Shown here piece by piece: positions 45,060-57,037 of a stretch of DNA of 64,000 nucleotides. The notes beneath the pieces are model-generated. The model worked only from the letters and a program-made list of their open reading frames with translations. It searched no databases and was not told the DNA's origin. The stretch is from Termitomyces sp. T153 (Eukaryota > Basidiomycota > Agaricomycetes > Agaricales > Lyophyllaceae). Both the position numbers and the translations under genes were made by a program. Position 1 is the first letter of the stretch. Each line of letters opens with the position of its first letter. The stretch is from the NCBI GenBank assembly GCA_018296165.2, contig JACKQL020000083.1, positions 1 to 64,000 on the forward strand, read 5' to 3'.

Positions 45060-46900
45060 GGTGGAACAGGGCAGCGAACTCAAAGACGACAAGAAGTGGG
45101 GCCTGACCACCCCCTCACTCTTCCCCCAGAACCCCTGCCACTCCCACTCTCAAATCAATCTCCATCTGGGCCCACACCACTGCCAAGACCTCTGCCAACT
45201 CTGGCAAGGACTCCCCCACATCTGCCACCACTTCCCACCACAACCCCAGGAGCACTGTGTTATGCTGCCAATGCTCTGCTAGCAACCTCCCCACCCTCAC
45301 CATCCCCTGCTGCAACTCTGGAGGCCAATCCCTGGACATCTGTGCCAACCTGTCCTGGATCAATGCAAATGCTGTGGAGGCACCGTCCAAGAGAACCCAG
45401 TGCTCCCACACCCAGCCTGACACCAAAAACAATGCATTTTAGCAGCAGATGAAGAATTGGGAAAAACACTTATGAAGGATCCCCACATGCCCCAAAGCAG
45501 CCTTGTTGACCAGCCAATCCTCCCTCTGCCATGCTGCCTCCAGCTCCGCCCCCAGTGAACCACCCTCTGGCGCCATTCCCCAATCCTCCACCCCCACTCT
45601 GGGCCGCACCTCCCACTGCATCAGACACTCCCATAAGCCCCATACCTCTGGTGCTTGCTCTGTCGCCACTTGCACCGAGGTGTTCTGTGCCCACTCCAAC
45701 ACCTCCTTCTTCGCCTGCACTGTGTCTTGATCCTCCCTCACCCAGAGAAGCTCCCTCTCCCATGCTGTCAATGCTGCCATTAGAACCTCTACCTGCTTGC
45801 AAAGAAAGACCTCTGTGATCGAGGGCAGGGGCTCTGGAGAACTTGATGCCTGTCCCAAGGGCACGCCCAGGGTGGGAGAGTAAACATGAAACCTGGAAGG
45901 ACCTGCCATTGGCTCATGCCCCCACGGCCGCATGCTGGGCCCCACCTCCAATGGTGGAGAAGCTCTCCGCTTCCCATGGTCTGCCACCGAGGATGCCCCC
46001 TCCCTCTGCCCACCCCATGGAGGCCCCACCTGCTCCACAGACCGCCCTGTGCTCTCCTCCCCCAACACCCAGGTCTTCCACACCTCACCCAGCTGACTCC
46101 GCACCCAGTTCTTGTCCCACCCCTGCTCTGCGGCAATGCACGCTGCTTGCCACTCCAACAAGATTGAGCACTTCTCATGGCTTGCGCAACACAGAAGGCA
46201 AATGGAAGTGTCATGCTGCAAGCCCATGGAGGGCACATCCAAGATGCAGGCCTCACCCTGCCATGCACAGAAAACACACTAAGAACAATGGATCAGCACA
46301 TGCAACAAAGGAGAACTCAAAGACTCACTGGGGCCTTGTTTTGGCATCATTCCAGCGTTGGGGGGCCCCGAGCCCATGCCAACGCCCTTGCAAACTCCTC
46401 CACCATCACCTCTGCCTGAGGGATTTGCTGCAATGGTGGAACCCCTTCCGCATCCTCTGCTGCCAATTGGGGCACTGCAGGACAAAATTTGCCCGCTTAG
46501 GACCCCCCGGGGAACCCACTACCACCACAGACAACTCTGCAAAACTCTGTCAGCCACCCTGGAGAAACAAGTCAATGCTGCTCACAACTCTGGTATATCA
46601 CACCAGCTTGGCGCCAACGCTCGAACTCCTCCCCCTTGCTGTCATACACAATCACCACATCTGCATCTGAGATCAATGGGGTAGGGGGAAGCGGCTGAGT
46701 AACTGGGAGAGGACATGGACAAAGGATTTGGGAAGCCCCGGGGTATGTCCAAGGCTTTTTAATTGATTAGGAAGAACCCCCTGACAAGGTGGCAGCCATA
46801 CTTTGACTTCACCTCCCACACCACCATCACTCACTGTGGATTGATCAATATTACTGGGCTTCAACTCCTACACCCCCGCCAATCCCTGACATGCTCCCCA
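45060..46900 (-). pseudogene. Antisense accessory gene of Gyp-C: Zn2Cys6-like cluster plus coiled coil
   Basis: Homologue of the plus-strand gene at 16293-19155 in Gyp-A, again opposite to the element. A leader (SNIDQSTVSDGG near 46840, matching SNIDQTTVAAAA) is followed by a splice acceptor TTCTTAG at 46279-46285 and an exon starting at 46278 with cysteines spaced C-X2-C-X6-C-X15-C-X2-C-X6-C (46278-46168). Then come AACIAAEQGWDKNW, PPWGGQREGAS, VYSPTLGVPLGQ, a coiled coil (LMAALTAWERELLWVREDQ) and a C-terminal part with WPPELQQGMVRVGRLLAEHW. One frame from 46242 to 45439 stays open for 267 codons, notable in so decayed an element; a frame change then leads into 45432-45115. Confidence 0.72.
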
Positions 46901-46921
46901 CGTCTTAAGGGTCTCAACACT

Positions 46922-46934
46922 GAAGGGGGGGTGA
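46922..46934 (+). other. Gyp-C polypurine tract
   Basis: GAAGGGGGGGTGA directly before the 3' LTR, as in Gyp-A. Confidence 0.8.
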
Positions 46935-47603
46935 TGTCATGACCCATCCCCTGGACCCCATACATTGCCCAACAAACCCCTGTCCCCCCAGAACCTCCCC
47001 CAATGCTTTGTCAAACTTCCACAGCACTCTGTGCCTACTCTGGCTAACTCCAACACATTCTCAGCTAACTCCAATGCATTCTTGGCTAACTCTGATGGCC
47101 CCCTGGCCAACTCCAACATCTTCCCTGCAGCTGCTGGTGCTTCCCCTGGACTTCCTGAGCCCCTGGGACTACTCCCCTGCCATGTCTGACCCCATTACAT
47201 GTCATCAACTCAACACCCTGGCTCCCCCAACTTACCCTGGGGTATCACAACAACCTTGGAATGGACTGCATCACAATTGATCCCATCAACATATCAACAC
47301 GGCCTGCCCTCTGGTCGTAACTGACACCCATCAACTCCGTCGAGCTCCGCCAAGCCCCACCACCACAGCCAACATCCCAACTTATGCCTGAACCCTGCCA
47401 AGCCCATCCCCCATCCCCGCAACTCATCCTCTACTCCTCCGGACCTCCCCGGACTTGCTTGGACCAACCTCCACCAACTATCCTCACAAGTTCCCAATGT
47501 TTGGAACACCTCCGAGTGCCCAGTTGTCAGTGCAGGGAATCATGTCTGCCCAGTAAGGACTCACCCAGTGTAGCTGAGCCCCCATGGTCAGCGGAACCTG
47601 ACA
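46935..47603 (+). repeat. Gyp-C 3' LTR, internally deleted
   Basis: 669 bp. Collinear with 41105-42287 except for one gap of about 500 bp (corresponding roughly to 41567-42063), which removes the TATATAAG promoter core. Both termini are intact. Confidence 0.88.
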
Positions 47604-48657
47604 GACTAAAGTTCTCATCCTGCCAACTGTTGCTACACCAGCACCCTTGTTCAGCAAGATATACATGGACACCATGTTCATGCCTCCCTCCAATAAGTTC
47701 AAATATATCATTCAAGGATGTTGTTTGCTAACTCATTATCCTGAGTTTTGCATGCTCACCAGAGAGAATACCGAAGCTATCGCTAAGTGGCTATATGAGG
47801 ACATCATCTGTCGTTGGGGAGCACTTAGCAAAATTGTTACTGACAATGGACCTCCAATCCTAAAGGTGGTCACCTACTTGGTGAAGAAGTATAACTTGCA
47901 CCACATCTGGATCTCTGGTTACAATAAGTGTGCTAATGGAATAGTCAAGTGGCCTCATTTCAATGTTCACCAAGCCCTCTTCAAAGCAGTTGATGGTGAT
48001 CAGTCTAGATGGAGTACTGCTACATACTTGGTCTTCTGGTCAGAACATGTTATGGTTCACAAGCAAATGGGTTGCTCCCCTTACTTTGCGACAACCAGTA
48101 CCCACTCTCTCCTGCCTGCCAACATAGTAGAAGCGACATATTTGCAACCTCCACCAAACTCACTATTGTTGACAACTGACCTCATAGCCTGCCAAGCAAT
48201 TGATCTTCAACACCGCCAAGAGGATCTCGACTGCCTTCACAGTCATGTTCTTAGTGCTTGTTGCCTAGCAGCCATTTGCTTTGAAACAGAACATGCCGCT
48301 ACAATCCACAATTACAACTTCAAAGCAGGCAACCTTGTACTGATGAGGAATACTAGAATTGAGGTAATGTATAACAAGAAGATGAAGCCTTGTTACCCAG
48401 GCCCCCTAGTGGTAATCTCTCACAACTGTGGAGGCACTTACATTATTTGTGAACTAGATGGCTCAGTACTACATCGCCCCATTGCTGCCTTTTGCTTAGT
48501 CCCCTATTTTGCTAGAGAACACCAATGCTTTTGACATCAACACCTCTCGACTCAGAGAACTGGAGCAAACTGAACTCGTCGACAATGATGATACTGGCAA
48601 CATCACCAGTGAAGAAGAAAACTACCTTTTGCTAAGCCTTAGCGATATATCTTGACT
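47604..48657 (+). pseudogene. Gyp-B integrase, catalytic and C-terminal part (after Gyp-C)
   Basis: Open for 295 codons (47647-48534): LFSKIYMDTMFMPPSNKFKY, LTHYPEFCMLTRENTEAIA, KIVTDNGPPILKV (the second catalytic Asp), SGYNKCANGIVKWPH (where the DDE Glu is expected the sequence is decayed), NLVLMRNTRIEVMYNKKMKP and YPGPLVVISHNCGGTYIICE. A frame change near 48530 leads to FDINTSRLRELEQ and a stop near 48655. A Gln/Lys-type start of this part (KVLIPPTVA) joins CHLCQIHQTT across the Gyp-C insertion. Confidence 0.85.
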
Positions 48658-49078
48658 CTGCTTCATTTCTTATTGTTCCAATCCCTATTATCCAGAAAAA
48701 CTATCAAGAATACCTTACAAAAACATTAAGTCCTTTTGTTTTCGCTACTCTTTCATTGTTGTTACCTTGGTTAAGAAGCCTTTCACAGACACCTTACTTT
48801 ACATTTTTTTCTTGTTTCAATGCTGTGCTTGGCCCTTCTGTCGCCAGCGCTCGGCACGCCTCTAGAGGTATTTTGCCATGATGATCTACTGAGCATTTGC
48901 CTTCATGTGTCACTAGAGTCACTAGTGGGTAACACCCCATTGATCTTGCTTTTCTCTGTTTTTCTCTCAAAGTTTCTGAACTATGGCCAAAATACTATAC
49001 ATTTTTTTGGAGCCCCTTAAGGGGGCTAGTCTATGTCCATGTTACTAACAAAAATATATGTACAGGAGGCAACTGTCA

Positions 49079-49475
49079 CTAAGCGTCAAGGTCAGCATCA
49101 TCCTCAGGCACCTCCATTGCCTCTGCCTCCTCCCAATCTCCTTCCCCGACATTGTTCTCCTCCTGCCAGGCCAGGAAGGCCTGACAGTCATGCCGATATC
49201 CTGCCAGAGTTGCCAACATTTGCTTGGTGACAGTGTACCATGCCCGTGCCACTAACAACTCCTCCCTGGCAGCCTCCAGCTCCCTCTGGAACTGCCGTTC
49301 CACTCCTGCTGTCCTCTCATCAAAATCTGCTAGTGACGCTGCTGACATTAGCAGCATCAGCCAAGCAAGGATCCTTTGCCAAGGAAGCACAAGCCACAGT
49401 GAGCAATTGGTTGACACATTCCAGGAAGGCATGGGCCATTGTAATCTTTTCGAGTTGAGAGGCAAGATTGGACAT
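49079..49475 (-). pseudogene. Antisense coiled-coil ORF of Gyp-B
   Basis: Lies between the end of pol and the polypurine tract, on the strand opposite to gag-pol. The minus strand reads MSNLASQLEKITMAHAFLE from ATG 49475, LLTVACASLAKDPCLADAAN, then after one frame change near 49325 DFDERTAGVERQFQRELEAA, REELLVARAWYTVTKQML, AGYRHDCQAFLAWQEE and an acidic tail ending in DDADLDA at 49079. About 130 residues, mostly helical with heptad-like charge. It is unrelated in sequence to the accessory gene of Gyp-A/C but occupies the same place and direction. Function unknown. Confidence 0.65.
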
Positions 49476-49639
49476 AGCAATAAGATCAAGATTGTAGTGG
49501 AGATTAGATGAGAAGAAAGTGGGGATGATGAAGTTCAAGTGATACTGCCAGCCATTTTATTTGAATCTCTCTGGTGCACAGACCAAGCAATCAAGCACAT
49601 GACTTCAGGATTGACTGAGGACAGTCAATATTTCAGTAT

Positions 49640-49648
49640 GGGGGAGGA
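49640..49648 (+). other. Gyp-B polypurine tract
   Basis: GGGGGAGGA directly before the 3' LTR start at 49649. Confidence 0.7.
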
Positions 49649-50746
49649 TGATGAGCCCCAGTTATTGCTGAGCACTATTTTTGCCATTTCGGACTTAGCG
49701 GCAGCTGACTACCTTGAATCTGACACAAGTCACAACACTCAGCACACGAGACCTAGCCCAAGGATTGGACCGAAGCACAAGACTTTAGTGACCACGAGAC
49801 TTACCAATCATGAGAAACATCATGTTGAGTCTGGGAACTTGGGCCTAAATCATCAAGGCCTAGACCCTCCCTAGCAACTCTAGTGACAAAATGGCGTTCT
49901 CTTACTATATATGGACAAATTATCAGATGTGTACCTTTTTACTATCATTTCTTTTGCTGAGCTTACCAACATACTTGAACGGTGTCTATGCTGCAGGTAT
50001 TGACATCAGACTCATTTCTTTTTGGTTTCATTTGCAATTAGGTGCCACCAAGACTTTGCCTATGATTTTTCACTTAGTTACAGACTGACACCTCATATGC
50101 ACCATAAACACAGTGACAGACATCATTGCTAGTGGTGCCTATTTGGTTACTTTCCCATACTATACTTTGAAACATATAAATACTGACTGTACATAGACAC
50201 TAGAGAAGGGAACAATCAGAGAACTGCTATCTTTGAGCTTACCAGCAAGAGATTTCACTTTGCTTCTTTTGCTCTTCTATCGCCTTCGACCCAGGCTTAG
50301 CAATAAGCCTTCTCAACTTCGACCTCAACTTAGTGTAGTGCCAACTGTGGGTGCCTATTTTAGTTAATCTGACTTAGTGATGCTAGCAACTATGGCTAGC
50401 AACCAGTTTACATTTGTCCCTTGATTTTTAGTCTTCCTGTTACTGCCTTTCCCCATCTCTACCCTATTCCCTCACTCTCCACCACCTCCATTAAGAGGGC
50501 ACTTTGTCTTAGCAATGTTACTGGTCTTTACCCTTTTTCTTTCCTTATCGTCACTAGCGACTTCTGCTAGCAATAGCGACTTCTTTTGACTTCACTCCAC
50601 AACACAACTTTTGCTCTAGTTCTCTGGGATGGTTACTGACTCGCCGTCAACTATTAACTTCCTACTGCCAGCTACCCTATCTAGTGACTAGTGTTAGGTT
50701 CTTTTTAGGTTTCCTGCATGGCACTAGGCAGCATAGGAGTACATCA
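49649..50746 (+). repeat. Gyp-B 3' LTR
   Basis: 1098 bp, partner of 34633-35754; followed by AGGG. Confidence 0.92.
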
Positions 50747-50750
50747 AGGG

Positions 50751-51599
50751 GCAGTATCATTGTGATAGGTGCCCATGGCTGTCTTTGGTGCCAGTTAGAT
50801 TTTTAGCTGGGGCACAAAGCACAGCCATTGATTGGCCATCAATGTGTGATCAGGTTCTCTCAATGTCAGAGCTACTGTTCTGCTAGCATTATTGTAGTGC
50901 ATGTTTTTGGGCTCACTGGCTTTCTTTACCAGGTATGTGCCCTATGCCTACAGTTTTTGGCATTTTCAAAGTTTACAGTTTTCAGCTTTCCTTGGGTACC
51001 TGGGCTTTTTGTATTTCTCTAGCATTTTGTTCTGTCTCACAGTATGAGACAGGTGTATCAATGGAAAAGAAACACAAATCAATGATACAAAGTCCATGAA
51101 AACATATATACAATGGTGAAACAATGAAAAAATACACAAGACCCAGTCACAAGCAAGTCCAAATCAAAGCACCAGAATCAGAAAGGAAGGCCAAAACAAG
51201 GCAATCAGTACAAAGTTCCTCAAGTACAAGTCCAAGACAGAGTCAGTCCAAGCATGTCAATCATCCTCATCCAAGTCACAATATTCCCATACCCTTGCCA
51301 ACTGAATGAACCTGGAAGACAAGGCACAACTGCTAGTGTCCTCACTCTTGGAGTCCTCATTTATATTATCCTCACCTTCACCATTACCATCCTCAATCTT
51401 CTCTGATCCCATGCATCAATACTTTGCTGGTTGCACATCAACCATCTTCTTCTTGCATTTAGTGCAGTTGATTTCCTCCTGTTCCTCATTCTCCTGGGAC
51501 TCTTGGCAGTCTTGGTGGTCTTGGCTGTCTCAGTGCTCACCATGCAGTCACTCTTTGACAAGCCTTCTTGAGGTGGGAAATGTCATTTTCAGGTAGAGG
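50751..51599. other. Repeat-like spacer
   Basis: CpG-poor sequence, right flank of Gyp-B. Short frames on both strands (for example 51124-51309, 51306-51596) are low-complexity and not convincing as genes. It may include the downstream part of the DUF6698-like relic. Confidence 0.3.
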
Positions 51600-53060
51600 A
51601 GGTGGGGCAAGCACTTTGCAATTGGGACAAATAGTGCTGTCATTACTATAGAAGATTCTAATAACATATAAATTAAATTTTTCCCTTCAGTCAATTAGCA
51701 CTTACTGATTCCAGAAATTCAATGTGTTCTGTGCCCCATCATGGTCATCAAATAATGTCAGAATGTTATAAAAAATTGTGGTACAGTAATTGACCATCCA
51801 TCATGTTCCATTGAGAGATTGAGCTCAATGCAAACTGAGCCTTTGTATTGAGAATTAACAAAAGAATCATATTCAAGTAAATTACATACCTGAATTGCTG
51901 AATATGCAATGATTTTGGGCAAAATTCTTGTGATGCCAAATTTGGCTGCAATTGGGCATTTGGTAGCCTGAATTTCTGCTTGGTAAGTTCCACTACCATA
52001 GAGCATATGCTGGCATACCTAAGGAATGATCAATCAGTGTGAATATCACAATATAAGAAGACACATACACTGATTAGAAGGGGGCCCCAACACAACTCTT
52101 TGGTGATCTCATTGTATTCATCCCTATCCAACCCTTCAGCATCTTCTTCAGTTGAGTCTGGATATCCAGTGGAATTTGTATTGAATCATCATGATTTTTC
52201 ATAGAGGAACAATGGAAAATCATGCACTTTTACTTTGACCTTGCCATCACATAAGAGTAGATGGAACCTGGCAACAAAATCATCAGTAAGCAATTGTAAG
52301 AAAGCACAAACTTACAAGTCATCATATTTATATGTGAGCTTCACAGAACAAAGGAGAAAGCCCAGATCAAGGTTATTAAACCCTCAGACTGATTTGTCAT
52401 GAAGCAGCAGCATCTTCATATTCGCAATCAGGAATTTGAGAGAGGTGTTCTGAATGAGTGTCATGATCAAATCCTTGACTTTACATGTGTCATCAATGTG
52501 AGCACTTGATGCTCCTCTTACAAACTGAGCTACATTAGTTTAAATTCAGATAGTAATATAATGTATGCACACTGAGATCACAAAATTTCTCAATTTACTT
52601 TCATGGTAGTCCTCCATCCCAATGTTACAGCACAAGTTCTTGAAGTAGTGGAAAATAAGCAGTTGATTATCACAATGGTGTCAAATGCTTTGAGCTTGAC
52701 TCTTTCTTTCCATTGCCTAGATACAAATCTAGTTTGTTGGCAGTATATATTAAGATAAAACTCACTTTTTTGTTTGGTCATTCCATCTCATCATACAATT
52801 CCTCTTCTCCACACATGTTGTTCTACAAGCCATCGTCCTCAACATCATGTTTGTGTTTGTCTGTCTCAGATTTGGTGAGAAGGCCCACTGCACCAGGCCC
52901 TTGATGAAAATGCCATTTAACTTGACAAAAGGATTTGCCATGTGTGGAATGATCTTCCCAGCACAATAGAATGAAGCAGGAGGCCCTTTCTATTCATATA
53001 GTTAGTGGAACTATGCAGTAGAGTGCACTCCAAATCCACTTACAGTTCTTTCCCTTTTGA
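51600..53060 (-). pseudogene. DUF6698-like repetitive gene relic
   Basis: The minus strand carries pieces of a protein type very common in Agaricomycete genomes, which I know as DUF6698: ANPFVKLNGIFIKGLVQWAF, GLDRDEYNEITKELCWGPLL, and IIAYSAIQ joined by a GT-AG intron (about 51850-51894) to AQFALSSISQWNMMDGQLLY, then CPNCKVLAPPPLPENDISH. The last joined stretch is the most diagnostic. Frames are broken elsewhere. These genes multiply with transposons; their function is unknown. The family name is from memory and should be checked. Confidence 0.5.
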
Positions 53061-54490
53061 GCCTGAGAATTTATGCCAATCTTCAGGGGGGCTTCAAACT
53101 CGTCCCACTCTGAGTTTTTTTGTCAGGGTTCAGTGCGCTGTGATTGGCTTCTTGCTGAGGAGCATTGAGAAGGCATTGTCATAGTCGATGGAGAAGGATA
53201 TGTCGTCAAGTCACAGCCTGAGTGATCATTGTCTCGGGCCAGGTACCGCCCCTCTCCATATCACCATCGTTCCAGGCACCATCCCCCATCACACACAAGA
53301 CAATGGACCCATTATACTCGACCACACATATATAACCCTAATCCCCATAGACGACACCCTCAGTCACTTATACGAGACTGAGGGTGAGTAACTTACTTTT
53401 ACATACACACATCGTTACTGACTGTACCATAGCATTCACTTACACTTACATTGACCTGTCTATAGCGTGTTTACAGCCTGGATTCTCAACAATTCGGATT
53501 TGAGAAGGGGGTGTAGTAATTTATCACTGCCGATCTGCTTTGGCAGTGTCGGTTCCATGGACAGTTCTGGAGCATCGCAGGTTTCAGGAACTTTTGATTG
53601 TGAAATCACTAACATATGATTACTCGCAATAATCCCTCATGTGGGTTATTAGACATAATTGTCCACTGGCATTGATAACGGGTGGTCATGAGACCTAGAT
53701 ATGACTTGAGTTACGTCAAATACCTTCTGATTTGACGGAAAATCAGAGAGATCCGACAGGATCTGCCGAGCCTATAAAGACAAAACTCAAATTGGTCATT
53801 TTGGGCCAAGTTATCCAGGTCTCTCATCCTAGGATAGTATCAGCGAACCCACACCACTAAGCCTTGTTACGTTGAAGTTGTCTCGAAGCAGCCCTACAAG
53901 GTGGGTGGTATTCTTGTATTTTATATGTGGATCAATTTACAAGAATACTCGAACCAGTGATGGCTGCCCAATCACCATTGCATAAGTCTAGACAAGTCAC
54001 AACGGCTCAGGCTATACTTCAGAGCTTTTGTCCTCGAAAATACAGGAAACTAACTCCTTGTATTTTTGATAAGCAATTTCATGCAAAGTAACTGCAGAAT
54101 AGGTGCAGATTAGATGAAAATGAGCCTATGTACAAAGCAAAATAGCCCTAGCAGATTTGCTGTGAATACTGAGGCCAGCAAAATAGAGCCCAGAAGGTGA
54201 AACAAACTTGCTGGGCAAATCAGAACTCAGGCCTACTTCCCGCCCTACCATGCTTCAAGTTCACTCTTTTTTACAACTTTCATCCTATGCTCGTTGAATG
54301 TATCTGATAGCTTTGCCATCCATCATGTCCATCGAGAAGTTATATCAGGATGCATTGCAAGCTGCTTAAAGATTCTCTCACAAGGCGGTCTCAGCTCCTT
54401 CTGATCAACCAAAACGGGGGCCCTACCATTCCCTTTTTTGGGTCAAGGTAGCCACAATAAATGCAATCTTGAACCTTTCGAGACACTCCC
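53061..54490. other. Intergenic region; unique-looking, THI4 upstream side
   Basis: CpG content rises here, marking the end of the transposon block. A plus-strand open stretch (53200-53388) ends at a good splice donor (GAGGGTGAGTAA at 53382-53393) and might be a first exon, but I could not connect it to a second. The remainder up to 54490 holds nothing I recognise. Confidence 0.35.
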
Positions 54491-54557
54491 TGTGCTTGAC
54501 TGAGGATTTCTCCCACTTAACGACACAGCCCTGATAACATGCACTGCTAATAGGGTA
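54490..54557 (+). promoter_or_regulatory. Candidate TPP riboswitch upstream of THI4
   Basis: GTGCTTGACTGAGGATT at 54493-54509 resembles the thi-box segment with CUGAGA, followed by TCTCCCAC able to pair with GUG, then CCCTGAT (54529-54535), GCACTGC and ATAGGG, in the order of the conserved CCUGAU / GCG / AGGGA elements. It lies about 165 nt before the ATG, where fungal THI4 genes often carry a TPP riboswitch in a 5' intron. Several consensus positions differ (CUGAGG for CUGAGA, and the 3' core), so this is tentative. Confidence 0.4.
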
Positions 54558-54719
54558 TCTATTTGAAGCTGTATCCCACCAGGTTGGATCAGACGGAAAT
54601 AGTCTCGGCTCAAGATTCTTAACTCACGTCGAAACTCTCATGATAAAGCGTAGCAAACAATCTGGATCTCACGTTATACAAGACTTGAGGTCTTCTGTCT
54701 TTGGAGCCTACCCTACACT

Positions 54720-55881
<1,162 letters not shown>

Positions 55882-56187
55882 GAATATGAAAGCGGTCTGA
55901 CGAGTGTGCCATCAAAGGAACTTGAAAGTTGAAGAACGTAAAGACTCGGAAGATATCTTTTTGTTCTTGTATATCTCAATCACCTAGTACCCCCTTGGGC
56001 TTGGTGGATCTTCCATACATAAACATGTAAATTTTACTGGGCGGCAAAGGTGTGGCGATCGAAATTTTATACTCGCCGCGCATCATGCATTGTAAGACGC
56101 GTTGTTTGGTACAATTGCCATTCACAAACAGTGCCTTGGCAGCCCGTGTTTCGTGGCCCTTGAGTCACCATCTGAAGGGTGGTATTT

Positions 56188-57037
56188 ATGCTACCTTCAC
56201 CAACCAGTCCAATGGAACAAGCACAAACGTTAATTGAGAAGAAATCAAACATTGAAGACCAAATTGAGACCCAAATCTCCATCCTCAAAGCCAATAACTC
56301 GACAATGCAGACACCGCTAGTGGACGCAGATGGATTTCCTCGTGCAGACATCGATGTATATGCAGTTCGATCTGCCCGAGCCCGCATAATAACACTACGA
56401 AACGATCTGAATGCCGTTATAAATGACATCGCGAAGGCTTTGGAGACCATCTACAATCCTGCCAGTGCCCCGAAAGATTCTGAACCGGACTCGAGCAGTG
56501 CTGAACTAGGGCCATTTGCAAAAGTGAACACCGTGGCCCCACAAAGTCCGGCAGCTGAAGCTGTGTGTTTATTGATCTTTGCAGAATGTCTGACTCTGAC
56601 TTGTAATATTTAGGGACTTCAACGCGATGATCTTATCGTCAAATTTGGCCCCCTTAATTGCCGTACCTGTTCATCTTCATTACAACCTTTGACCGAAGTG
56701 GTTAGTGCAAATGAAAATGTGAGAACTTGTACTTGGTGAATGATCTGAACCTATGGGAGTCTAAACATCGCCGCGTGGTAGAAACATATCATTCTCAAGG
56801 TATTACGATCTGGACAGACAGTACATATTACTTTGACGCCTCGAATGGGTTGGGGTGGTCGTGGAATGCTTGGGTGAGCTTCATCTATTACAAGTTGAGA
56901 CAAAACTGCTTTATGACCCAACTCTAGATGTCATATAATACCCTATTCTTCTGCTCAATGATTTTAGCAAGTTTCCGCTGAAACGATTGCGGCTAATGGC
57001 ATGGCCATCGGAGATCATACATATCACCAGTGCATGA
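56188..57037 (+). CDS. NAS2: NAS2/PSMD9 (p27), 26S proteasome base assembly chaperone
   Basis: Four exons (56188-56562, 56614-56718, 56782-56873, 56968-57037) give about 213 aa. The N-terminal coiled-coil domain reads MEQAQTLIEKKSNIEDQIET and TPLVDADGFPRADIDVYAVR, hallmarks of p27/Nas2, which binds the C-terminus of Rpt5 during proteasome base assembly. The PDZ domain follows: FAKVNTVAPQSPAAEAGLQR, DDLIVKFGPLN, LKVLRSGQTVHITLTPRMGW and GGRGMLG. The last exon is uncertain: after GMLG most homologues end within a few residues (CHIVP-like), but here the spliced frame runs 22 residues more. A second Met at 56212 is an alternative start. About 300 bp after THI4, same strand. Confidence 0.88.

Larger units (their letters stand above)
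41105..47603 (+). mobile_element. Gyp-C: decayed, probably non-autonomous relative of Gyp-A
   Basis: LTRs at 41105-42287 and 46935-47603 (TGTCAYRACC...GAACCTGACA), inserted in the Gyp-B integrase with duplication GACCA (41100-41104) versus GACTA (47604-47608). The interior begins like the gag leader of Gyp-A (TAATCTCAAGACTCC) but has no full gag or pol, only short decayed pieces. It carries an antisense accessory gene homologous to that of Gyp-A, followed by the same polypurine tract. Confidence 0.87.
34633..50746 (+). mobile_element. Gyp-B: Ty3/gypsy element with antisense ORF, interrupted by Gyp-C
   Basis: LTRs at 34633-35754 and 49649-50746 start TGATSAGCCCC and end TACATCA, flanked by a 4-bp duplication AGGG (34629-34632, 50747-50750). 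Inside, in order: gag with zinc knuckle, protease, RT, RNase H, integrase (split by Gyp-C at 41105-47603), an antisense coiled-coil ORF, a polypurine tract and the 3' LTR. The LTRs differ mainly by C/T and G/A changes, many at CpG. The element is a different family from Gyp-A. Confidence 0.92.

Noticed and set aside
45843..46670. 275-codon plus-strand frame in Gyp-C
   Set aside because: Antisense of the better supported accessory gene, whose minus-strand translation matches the homologue in Gyp-A.
53188..53391. Possible first exon before THI4
   Set aside because: Open for 67 codons and ending at a good donor, but no second exon or family match was found; kept only as a note in the intergenic entry.
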